A stretch of 5,958 nt of DNA, from assembly GCA_016763875.1 (NCBI GenBank), contig JAESSZ010000586.1, positions 1 through 5,958 on the forward strand, in the 5' to 3' direction. Position 1 is the first letter of the stretch, and each line of letters begins with the position of its first letter. Position numbers and translations under genes: made by a program. The notes beneath the pieces are model-generated. The model ran no database searches. It saw only the letters and a program-made list of their open reading frames with translations, and was not told the origin of the DNA. This DNA comes from Nannocystaceae bacterium. GTDB lineage: Bacteria; Myxococcota_A; Polyangia; Nannocystales; Nannocystaceae. This document shows, piece after piece, positions 1 to 5,435 of this stretch.

Positions 1-404
1 ACGGCCGCCACCGCGTCGCCCTGACGGTGCGCCAGCCAAGCGAGCCCGCCAGCCACCGCGTGCGCGTAGCGGCGCTTGCTCTGCGCGCCGCTTCCGTACG
101 CCATGCCCTTGCCGTCGTCGACCGCGAGTGTGAGCCGGAGTTCGTCTTCGCTTTCCGTCTGCCGCAACACCAAACGCTCCCGACGAGCGACAGCGCGCCA
201 GTCGAGCATGCGTGGGTCATCCCCGGGGACGTAGGCCCGATGATCGCGAAAGTCCAAGCCCAGGCCCGCCCGGGCGGACGTGTGTCGACCGTGTCGGCGG
301 CCCCAAATCGGTCGTGAGAGGCTGAGCGTGCGCGAACGCAGCAACTCACGGAGTTCGGCCGGAACGATCTTGGCGAGCGCATCGCCTTGCGGGGAGCCCT
401 GCAC
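1..404 (-). CDS. DUF58 domain protein (N-terminal 134 residues; gene continues past the left edge)
   Basis: Only the first 134 codons are in the window. The translated minus strand carries the DUF58 signature: a glycine-rich lead-in (GLGLDFRDHRAYVPGDD, residues 48-63) running into the PGDDPRMLDW block at residues 60-69. A beta strand and a von Willebrand A-like metal-site position follow (LTLAVDDGKGM, residues 91-101). DUF58 proteins are usually encoded beside MoxR ATPases and are thought to be their clients or partners; their biochemical role is poorly known. The start is taken as GTG at 404-402, because the reading frame is closed immediately upstream by the MoxR stop codon (422-420) and this is the first start codon after it. 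No convincing Shine-Dalgarno precedes it, so translation may depend on coupling to moxR across the 15-bp gap. Oddity: the usual DxSxS metal-binding motif reads D96-x-G98-x-G100. The family call is strong; the function is inferred only from family and context. Confidence 0.85.
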   Translation of the reverse strand, partial: MQGSPQGDALAKIVPAELRELLRSRTLSLSRPIWGRRHGRHTSARAGLGLDFRDHRAYVPGDDPRMLDWRAVARRERLVLRQTESEDELRLTLAVDDGKGMAYGSGAQSKRRYAHAVAGGLAWLAHRQGDAVAA

Positions 405-419
405 TGCGTGCGTCCAGGG

Positions 420-1430
420 TTAGGCCGGTACGGCCGACAGAATCTCGCTCATGATCTCGTGGCTCGAAACACCGCGGCTCTCGGCCGAAAAACTCCGGAC
501 CAGACGATGCTCGAGGACCGGGCCCGACAGCTCGCGGACATCGTGAACGTTGACCGCGGCACGTCCATCGAGCGCCGCCTTTGCCTGCGCTGCCGCGATG
601 AGTTGCTGCCCCGCGCGTGGTCCCGCGCCCCATCGCACGAGTTCTTTGACCGCCTTGGGACAAGCGTCGTCGCTGGGTCGCGAAGCACGAAGTAGGCCCA
701 CCACGTGGTCGACCACGGAGGGCGGTACAGGAATACGGCGCACCAACGCCTGGTGGGCCAACAGTTGCACCGGAGTCAGAACTGGCGAGAGCTGGACGTC
801 GTCACCCGTGCCCAGCGCGACGATCTGCCGCTCGCTCTGTACGTCCGGGTAGCCCACGTTGATCTGAAGCATGAACCGGTCGAGTTGTGCTTCGGGCAAC
901 GGGTAGGTGCCTTCTTGCTCGATTGGGTTTTGTGTGGCGAACACGTGGAACGGCGGCGGTAGCCGGTGGGTCTTACCGCCAGCGCTGACCTTGCCCTCCT
1001 GCATCGCTTGCAGCAGTGCAGCCTGGGTCTTGGGCGGCGTTCGGTTGATCTCGTCCGCCAGCAGCAAGTTGCAAAACACGGGTCCGGCTACGAATCGGAA
1101 CGACCGACGGCCTCCTTCACCTTCTTCGAGCACCTCGCTGCCCGTGATATCCGCGGGCATGAGGTCGGGCGTGAACTGGATCCGCGAGAAGTCGAGGTCG
1201 AGCGTTTCGGCGAGACTCGAGACGAGTAACGTCTTGGCGAGGCCGGGCACGCCGACAAATAGGCCGTGGCCGCGCGCGAACAGGCACGTCAGCAGCAACT
1301 CGATGACCTCTTGTTGGCCAACGATGCGCCGATGCAACTCGCTGGTTAGCCGTTGGCGTGACTCGGCGAGCGAGCGGAGGGCCTCGCCGTCATCGGCGGG
1401 CAGGGCGGTCACGGGGGAGGAATTGGCCAC
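420..1430 (-). CDS. MoxR-family AAA+ ATPase
   Basis: A complete 336-residue MoxR ATPase, the normal length for the family. Motifs run in order: Walker A GVPGLAKT at residues 60-67 (K66, T67), the family block FTPDLMPADITG at 86-97, Walker B LLLADE at 122-127 (D126, E127), sensor 1 ATQNP at 165-169 (N168), the arginine finger in LDRF (R185), and a sensor 2-like GAGPRA at 268-273 (R272). MoxR ATPases are cytoplasmic ring-forming chaperone-like enzymes that use ATP to mature or activate partner complexes, commonly with DUF58 and vWA proteins. The DUF58 gene lies 15 bp downstream on the same strand, so the two are almost certainly one operon. The start is GTG at 1430-1428: an in-frame TGA lies upstream and no other start codon occurs between. 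No clear Shine-Dalgarno is visible. A GTG six codons further in is a less likely alternative. The substrate cannot be deduced from this window. Confidence 0.95.
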   Translation of the reverse strand: MANSSPVTALPADDGEALRSLAESRQRLTSELHRRIVGQQEVIELLLTCLFARGHGLFVGVPGLAKTLLVSSLAETLDLDFSRIQFTPDLMPADITGSEVLEEGEGGRRSFRFVAGPVFCNLLLADEINRTPPKTQAALLQAMQEGKVSAGGKTHRLPPPFHVFATQNPIEQEGTYPLPEAQLDRFMLQINVGYPDVQSERQIVALGTGDDVQLSPVLTPVQLLAHQALVRRIPVPPSVVDHVVGLLRASRPSDDACPKAVKELVRWGAGPRAGQQLIAAAQAKAALDGRAAVNVHDVRELSGPVLEHRLVRSFSAESRGVSSHEIMSEILSAVPA

Positions 1431-1468
1431 TGGCGAACACTTGAACGCGGCAACGCGCTCGTCGGTGT

Positions 1469-1478
1469 GGGTATACCC
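1469..1478. repeat. Perfect 10-bp palindrome GGGTATACCC, possible operator
   Basis: GGGTATACCC equals its own reverse complement; the flanking bases do not extend it. It lies about 40 bp upstream of the moxR start and overlaps the best -10-like hexamer found on that strand, so a dimeric regulator bound here could block transcription. The palindrome is observed; the operator role is inference. Confidence 0.35.
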
Positions 1479-1498
1479 GGCCTCTTCCGCTCAGTCTC
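1470..1498 (-). promoter_or_regulatory. Weak candidate promoter for the MoxR-DUF58 operon
   Basis: Reading the minus strand, GAGACT (1498-1493) and TATACC (1475-1470) are separated by 17 bp. They match the sigma-70 hexamers at 3 of 6 and 4 of 6 positions. The -10-like element sits inside the perfect palindrome GGGTATACCC, about 40 bp before the GTG start, a reasonable distance for a short leader. The match is weak and could be chance; the host sigma-factor preference is unknown. Confidence 0.22.
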
Positions 1499-1501
1499 GC
1501 G

Positions 1502-1605
1502 CGTGGACCGCGCCGAGTAAGTCGCGCGCCATGCGACCGCGAGCGTGCCAGGGCAATAAACGGGTACGTAACAGGAAAACAGCCGCGACGTTTGACCGTG
1601 GACCG
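1502..1605. repeat. 9-bp direct repeat CGTGGACCG in the divergent intergenic region
   Basis: CGTGGACCG occurs at 1502-1510 and again at 1597-1605. The copies are 95 bp apart, close to nine helical turns, so they would face the same side of the helix. One copy lies next to the candidate moxR promoter and the other overlaps the TTGACC candidate -35 element on the plus strand. A repeat of this length in a GC-rich 285-bp stretch can occur by chance, so a shared regulator site is only a possibility. Confidence 0.3.
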
Positions 1606-1620
1606 GCTGCGGTGCACATT
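1592..1620 (+). promoter_or_regulatory. Weak candidate promoter for the MoeB-like gene
   Basis: TTGACC at 1592-1597 matches the -35 consensus at five of six positions. Seventeen bases later is CACATT (1615-1620), which matches only three of six positions of the -10 consensus. Better -10-like hexamers, TACATT (1642-1647) and TATTAC (1663-1668), lie further downstream without a matching -35. The start point is therefore uncertain within about 1600-1680. Confidence 0.25.
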
Positions 1621-1697
1621 TCGTACGCGCAGCACGAATTCTACATTAGGCGGTACACAGCTGTATTACTCCTCCGCCCGATGCCCACGTGCGTCAC

Positions 1698-1703
1698 AGA
1701 AGG
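1698..1703 (+). promoter_or_regulatory. Ribosome binding site that selects the MoeB-like start
   Basis: AGAAGG lies 12 bases before the ATG at 1716. An in-frame GTG at 1689 would lengthen the protein by nine residues but has no purine-rich site upstream. The extra residues (MRHRRSDDS) also lie outside the conserved domain. This favours ATG 1716. The spacing is longer than the optimum of about 7. Confidence 0.45.
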
Positions 1704-1715
1704 TCCGACGATTCG

Positions 1716-2879
1716 ATGCCGACATTCAACGAACTCCTCTCCCAGGTGAAGTCGCAGATCCACGAGGTCTCTGTCGAGGCGACCCAGGCCCACCTCAAAG
1801 CGGAGGCGACCGCGGCGCCAGTGCTTTTGGATGTGCGGGAGCGAGACGAGTACGAGCAGGGGTTCATCCCGGGCGCGCAGTGGATCCCGCGAGGATTCCT
1901 TGAGCTCAAGGTCGAAGACGCGGTGCCGTCGCGGGACCAAGAGGTGATCATCTACTGCGCTGGGGGCACGCGTTCGGCCCTGGCGGCCAAGTCGATAACC
2001 GAGCTTGGCTACACCAAAGTCTCGTCCATGGCCGGTGGATTCCGCGCCTGGAAGAACGCCGGTTTTGCGTTTGAGCGCCCGCGCGTGCTGACACCGGAGC
2101 AGCTCAAGCGCTACAGCCGTCACATCATGCTGCCGGAAGTCGGCGAGGCAGGGCAGGGCAAACTCCTGGACGCCAAGGTGCTGTTCCTCGGCGCGGGCGG
2201 CCTCGGCTCGCCTTCGAGTCTGTACATCGCCGCCGCTGGCGTGGGCACGATCGGCATGGTCGACGATGACGTTGTCGACGAGAGCAATCTGCAGCGGCAG
2301 GTGCTCCACAACGTGGAACGGTTGGGCATGCTCAAGGTCGAGAGCGCGCGCAAGACCCTGCAGGCGCTCAATCCCGACGTGAACTTCGTTGCCCATGCAA
2401 CTCGGCTCACCGCCGACAACGTCTTAGACATCATCAAGGACTACGATCTCATCGTCGATGGTGCGGACAACTTCCCCACGCGTTACCTACTCAACGATGC
2501 CGCGCTAAAGCTTGGCAAGCCGGTCATTCATGCCTCCATCTTCCGCTTCGAAGGTCAGATGACGACCTTCTTGCCGACCGAGGGGCCCTGCTATCGCTGC
2601 CTGTACCCGGATCCGCCGCCGCCAGGCATGTCACCGAGCTGCCAAGAGGCGGGCGTGCTTGGTGTACTGCCTGGGTTAGTCGGATGCGTGCAGGCCACCG
2701 AGGCACTCAAGTTGATCTTGGGCACGGGCGAGAGCTTGTCGGGCCGCTTGCTGATGTTCGATGCGCTCGGGACTAAGTTCCGTACGCTGAAGCTGCGTAA
2801 GGATCCGGAGTGCCGCGTATGCAGCAAGAAACCGGAAGAGATCGAGCTTATCGACTACGAAGCCTTCTGTTCGATCTAG
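1716..2879 (+). CDS. moeB: MoeB/ThiF-type adenylyltransferase with N-terminal rhodanese domain
   Basis: A 387-residue two-domain cytoplasmic enzyme. Residues about 15-120 are a rhodanese domain: LLDVRERDEYEQGFIPGA at 37-54 and the active-site loop CAGGTRS with Cys81 as the predicted persulfide carrier. Residues about 125-387 are an E1-like domain: GAGGLG nucleotide loop at 159-164, NLQRQ at 191-195, DNFPTR at 251-256, a CQEAGV cysteine block at 309-314, and paired zinc cysteines C292/C295 and C366/C369. From memory of E. coli MoeB, catalytic R14, N70, R73, K86 and D130 correspond to R135, N191, R194, K207 and D251, so the domain should be active. The expected reaction is ATP-dependent adenylation of the C-terminal glycine of a MoaD/ThiS-like carrier followed by sulfur transfer, serving molybdopterin, thiamine or cysteine synthesis. 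The carrier is not encoded here, so the pathway is unresolved and the symbol is a family-level choice. The rhodanese comes first, the reverse of MOCS3/MoeZ. Confidence 0.9.
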   Translation: MPTFNELLSQVKSQIHEVSVEATQAHLKAEATAAPVLLDVRERDEYEQGFIPGAQWIPRGFLELKVEDAVPSRDQEVIIYCAGGTRSALAAKSITELGYTKVSSMAGGFRAWKNAGFAFERPRVLTPEQLKRYSRHIMLPEVGEAGQGKLLDAKVLFLGAGGLGSPSSLYIAAAGVGTIGMVDDDVVDESNLQRQVLHNVERLGMLKVESARKTLQALNPDVNFVAHATRLTADNVLDIIKDYDLIVDGADNFPTRYLLNDAALKLGKPVIHASIFRFEGQMTTFLPTEGPCYRCLYPDPPPPGMSPSCQEAGVLGVLPGLVGCVQATEALKLILGTGESLSGRLLMFDALGTKFRTLKLRKDPECRVCSKKPEEIELIDYEAFCSI

Positions 2880-3559
2880 GTCGCGGTGCCGAGGTACTGA
2901 AGCTTTGACACGATCTTCACGAGGGCGGCGGGGCGATCCTCGCGAAGGACAAACGCGAGTCCGAAGCGACGGCCGTCTTGCCGTCGCACTTCGACTTCCA
3001 ACAACACTTTGTTGCGGCCGAGCTTGAGCACGATCATGCGGCGATGCTCCAGCGCGAGGTCGGCCAATCGATCGTCGCGCAACGCAATGCCCATGCCCGA
3101 GAGACTGATGTCGATCGGACGCACGGCGACCGGTGTCTCGCCGTCGAGTATTGCGGCCGCCAGCGTCTCGCCCGGCACGGGGATCCGGACGGCAGCGCGT
3201 TGCTCGTCGGTGCGAATCTTCGGCGGGATGGCCATGCGCAGTCTCAGCGCCCCGTCGCCGATGTCCTCGGTCTGTTCCACGCGACTGGTGAACCCCGCCG
3301 CCTTGCCTGCAATCGCGAAGCGAATCGCCGCCATCGCCCCGACCTCGATGGAGTCCGGTGGCGGGTGGGGGAGTTCGACGAACAGGCCGTCGGCAGTCGC
3401 GCTTCGCAGATAGCCGGGACACGACAGATTCATGTGCGCCGCAATGAACGACACCGGCGGCTCGGTCTCGCTTGCCGTCTCGAGTGTCTGCAGTGCGGCG
3501 CTGGCCGAAGGACGCAGGTGCCGATCGGCATCAGGTCCAAAGATGTCTTCCCACTCCAT
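2876..3559 (-). CDS. PilZ-domain protein, probable cyclic-di-GMP receptor (YcgR-like two-domain layout)
   Basis: A complete 227-residue protein. The C-terminal half is a PilZ domain with both ligand motifs: RxxxR at R121-R125 (RAAVR) and DxSxxG at D150, S152 and G155 (DISLSGMG). Such domains bind cyclic di-GMP and relay the signal to motility, pili, polysaccharide synthesis or transcription. Residues about 38-115 precede it as a second beta-rich region (FVELPHPPP, GAMAAIRFAIAGKAAGF, LRLRMAIPPKIR), the position of the PilZN/YcgR N domain in flagellar-brake-like proteins. That assignment is by layout and is less certain. No signal peptide or membrane segment is seen, so the protein is probably cytoplasmic. 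The start is ATG 3559-3557; a weak GGAG lies about 13 bases upstream. The gene is convergent with the MoeB-like gene and their stop codons overlap. No cyclase, phosphodiesterase, flagellar or pilus gene is near, so its output is unknown. Confidence 0.85.
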   Translation of the reverse strand: MEWEDIFGPDADRHLRPSASAALQTLETASETEPPVSFIAAHMNLSCPGYLRSATADGLFVELPHPPPDSIEVGAMAAIRFAIAGKAAGFTSRVEQTEDIGDGALRLRMAIPPKIRTDEQRAAVRIPVPGETLAAAILDGETPVAVRPIDISLSGMGIALRDDRLADLALEHRRMIVLKLGRNKVLLEVEVRRQDGRRFGLAFVLREDRPAALVKIVSKLQYLGTAT

Positions 3560-3589
3560 GCGTCCAGCCGGTCTCCAGCCGCGTCCAGT
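3560..3589 (-). repeat. Three phased CTGGA units just upstream of the PilZ start codon
   Basis: TCCAG on the plus strand (CTGGA on the PilZ mRNA strand) occurs at 3563-3567, 3574-3578 and 3584-3588, spaced 11 and 10 bases. The outer two copies sit in an identical 8-mer GCGTCCAG (3560-3567 and 3581-3588). If transcribed, they place three GGA trinucleotides in the leader directly before the ATG. This could be a phased protein-binding site, an RNA site for a CsrA-type regulator, or a small chance duplication. Confidence 0.35.
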
Positions 3590-3642
3590 GTAGCCCGGCG
3601 AGGCACCGTAGATCTCCGCAGCGGACGTTCATGTAGGCGCAG

Positions 3643-3671
3643 CGAGCCACGGAGCGCGGAATCGTGGCTTG
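3643..3671 (+). promoter_or_regulatory. Inverted repeat / hairpin upstream of the class V aminotransferase gene
   Basis: AGCCACG (3645-3651) and CGTGGCT (3663-3669) are exact reverse complements with an 11-base loop. One G-T and one C-G pair extend the stem to nine (3643-3671). It ends 18 bases before the GTG start. No T-run follows, so it is not an intrinsic terminator. It could be an operator for the divergent promoters or a leader hairpin affecting translation. Confidence 0.4.
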
Positions 3672-3689
3672 GTGGGGTAGGCTCGCGCC

Positions 3690-5435
3690 GTGAAGAGCTT
3701 CGAAGAGGTGGCGAAGTTCATTCGGGTCAACGAGGTGGGCCGACGCGCGTCCCTCGACACCCCGTTTGGGCGACGGCTGGTCTACTACGCCGACCTGACG
3801 GCGACTGGCCGGTATCTCCACTTCGTCGAGGCCTGGATTCGGACCGTGCGGCCGTTCTACGCCAACACGCATACGGCCGTGTCGTCCACGGGTCGCATGG
3901 TGACCAACCTGCGCGAAAAAGCGCGCGACGTGGTGCGGCAGTCGGTCGGCGCCGGGCCCGACGACGTCGTCTTGTTCACGGGGGCGGGCGCCACTGCAGC
4001 CGCCAACAAACTCGTCGGCGTCCTGGGCCTGTACATCTCCGAGCCGCTGTTGCGTCGCTACGATTTGGCCGCGGCGATCCCCGAGCGTGAGCGACCCGTG
4101 GTGTTCATCGGGCCGTACGAGCACCACTCCAACGAGCTGCCCTGGGTGGAGTCCATCGCCGACGTCGTGGAGATCGGGCTGACGGCACAGGGGCACATCG
4201 ATACCGACGATCTTCGGGTCAAACTGGCCCAGTACGCCGACCGGGAGCTGAAGATTGGCACCTTCTCGGCCGCCAGCAACGTGACTGGCGTGCTGTCTGA
4301 TGTGGAGTCCATCGCTCGCGTGCTGCATCGCGGTGGGGCCTACGCGGTGTTCGACTACGCCGCCGCGGCACCCTACATCCCGATCAACATGCACCCCGCC
4401 GACTCCGACGCCGCCATCGATGCGTTGTTCCTGTCGACGCACAAGTTTGCGGGTGGCCCACAAGCCTCGGGCATTTTGGTCGCCAATCGCGAGCTCTTTC
4501 GAGGGCGTGTTCCTGCCCACCCAGGCGGCGGCACGGTTGACTACGTCTCGGCTGCCGCGAAGGACTCCATCGACTACGTGGAGCGGCTCGAGGAGCGCGA
4601 AGAGTCCGGCACGCCCGCGATCGTCGGCGACCTTCGGGCGGGCACGGCGTTCCTCGTCAAAGAAATGGTGGGAGGGGATCGCATTCGCGCCCACGAGATC
4701 ACGCTTGCGCGACGCGCACTGGAGCGTCTCTCCAAGCATCCGCGGATCGATCTGTTGGGTCCACTGGAACCGGATCGACTCGCGGTGATCTCGTTCAACA
4801 TCCAGCGTCTTCACCACGACCTGGTCTCGGTGCTGTTGGACCACTTGTTCGGGATTCAAAACCGAGCGGGCTGCTCGTGCGCGGGGCCTTACGGCCATCG
4901 CCTGTTGGGGATCGATCGCGGGACGTCCGAGCGCTTTCGTGGGCTTATCAAACGCGGGGTCGGGGGCGTCAAACCCGGTTGGGTGCGCGTGTCGTTGCCG
5001 TACTACGCCTCCGATGACGATGTGGAGTTTGTGTTGTCCGCGGTCGAGTTCGTCGCGGATCACGGGCGGGACTTTGCGCCGCGCTACGAGCTGAGTTGGC
5101 GCGATGGGGTGTGGCGCCACGTCGAACGTCCGGTGCCCGACTTGGAGCCCTTGATGTTGACGGTCGGTGCGCTGGAGGAGGCGGCCCAGAGCTTCGCCGC
5201 CGGTGACCACGAGGCGCCGATGTCGGAACAGCAGGTGCTCGCCGAGCGCGCGCGGTACTTCGTGGAGGCCCACGAGCATGCACAAGCGTTGTCGGCCCGC
5301 TGGAAAGACGAAGACCCGAGTTGGAACGTGGCGACCGGCGACGCCGAGGTGGACCAACTCGTGTGGTTTGACTACGTGCACGCGACCGACATGCCGGTCG
5401 CAAACGGAGAACGACGTGCGACTGCATCTCATTGA
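3690..5435 (+). CDS. Class V aminotransferase-fold PLP enzyme, cysteine desulfurase-like, with C-terminal extension
   Basis: A 581-residue protein; typical SufS/IscS desulfurases are about 400. Residues about 25-460 carry the class V fold: YANTHT at 58-62, GAGATAAANK at 98-107, the cofactor-stacking histidine region EHHSNELPW at 144-152, the PLP aspartate in FDYAAAAP (D222), the predicted Schiff-base lysine K252 in STHKFAGGPQASG, and the ESGTPAIVGDLRAGTA block from 305. NRAGCSCAGP (391-400) aligns with the RxGHHCAxP loop of SufS-type enzymes, placing C397 at the catalytic cysteine and C395 at the first histidine. Cysteine desulfuration (cysteine to alanine plus enzyme persulfide) is thus plausible, but other class V reactions such as lyase or epimerase are possible. 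Residues about 461-581 form an extension that I do not recognise. The GTG start is fixed by an in-frame TAG at 3678-3680. The gene overlaps the downstream exonuclease by 20 nt. No signal peptide is seen. Confidence 0.88.
   Translation: MKSFEEVAKFIRVNEVGRRASLDTPFGRRLVYYADLTATGRYLHFVEAWIRTVRPFYANTHTAVSSTGRMVTNLREKARDVVRQSVGAGPDDVVLFTGAGATAAANKLVGVLGLYISEPLLRRYDLAAAIPERERPVVFIGPYEHHSNELPWVESIADVVEIGLTAQGHIDTDDLRVKLAQYADRELKIGTFSAASNVTGVLSDVESIARVLHRGGAYAVFDYAAAAPYIPINMHPADSDAAIDALFLSTHKFAGGPQASGILVANRELFRGRVPAHPGGGTVDYVSAAAKDSIDYVERLEEREESGTPAIVGDLRAGTAFLVKEMVGGDRIRAHEITLARRALERLSKHPRIDLLGPLEPDRLAVISFNIQRLHHDLVSVLLDHLFGIQNRAGCSCAGPYGHRLLGIDRGTSERFRGLIKRGVGGVKPGWVRVSLPYYASDDDVEFVLSAVEFVADHGRDFAPRYELSWRDGVWRHVERPVPDLEPLMLTVGALEEAAQSFAAGDHEAPMSEQQVLAERARYFVEAHEHAQALSARWKDEDPSWNVATGDAEVDQLVWFDYVHATDMPVANGERRATASH
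5406..5410 (+). promoter_or_regulatory. Ribosome binding site of the exonuclease gene, inside the upstream gene
   Basis: GGAGA lies five bases before the GTG at 5416, the clearest Shine-Dalgarno in the window. It lies within the last ten codons of the class V gene. It decides the GTG start and indicates that the exonuclease is translated from the same message. Confidence 0.6.

Larger units (their letters stand above)
1431..1715. promoter_or_regulatory. Divergent intergenic region between the MoxR and MoeB-like genes
   Basis: This 285-bp gap separates two divergently read genes and must hold promoters for both, unless one is leaderless. The part from about 1550 to 1670 is visibly richer in A and T than the surrounding coding DNA, which fits a promoter zone. 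Short elements seen by eye are a 10-bp palindrome at 1469-1478, a 9-bp direct repeat at 1502-1510 and 1597-1605, and an 8-bp palindrome ACAGCTGT at 1657-1664. I found no tRNA, no riboswitch that I recognise, and no convincing small gene. An open minus-strand frame of 81 codons at 1390-1635 overlaps the start of moxR and is arginine-rich in the manner of a spurious GC-rich frame. Confidence 0.6.

Noticed and set aside
1390..1635. 81-codon minus-strand frame in the divergent intergenic region, a possible small gene
   Set aside because: It is highly arginine-rich, overlaps the 5' end of moxR out of frame, has no clear ribosome site and shows no motif. The region is better explained as promoter space.
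1689..1715. Longer GTG start for the MoeB-like protein
   Set aside because: It would add nine unconserved residues and has no purine-rich site upstream, while ATG 1716 has AGAAGG before it.
907..1749. 280-codon plus-strand frame antisense to moxR
   Set aside because: The translation is rich in S, R and T with no recognisable motif. The minus-strand MoxR reading has every AAA+ motif, and the frame also runs through the intergenic region into the moeB start.
1641..2396. 251-codon minus-strand frame opposite the MoeB-like gene
   Set aside because: It covers the rhodanese and nucleotide-binding domains on the wrong strand and has no domain of its own.
2978..4090. 370-codon plus-strand frame across PilZ and the start of the class V gene
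   Set aside because: It is antisense to PilZ and out of frame with the class V gene, and its arginine-rich composition is typical of a GC-rich shadow frame.
3531..5432. 633-codon open frame on the minus strand covering nearly the whole class V gene
   Set aside because: Its codons lie exactly in register with the plus-strand gene, so it stays open simply because the sense gene avoids TTA, CTA and TCA codons, as expected at high GC. Its translation is low-complexity (rich in R, H, G and V) and shows no domain, while the sense strand has complete PLP-enzyme motifs.
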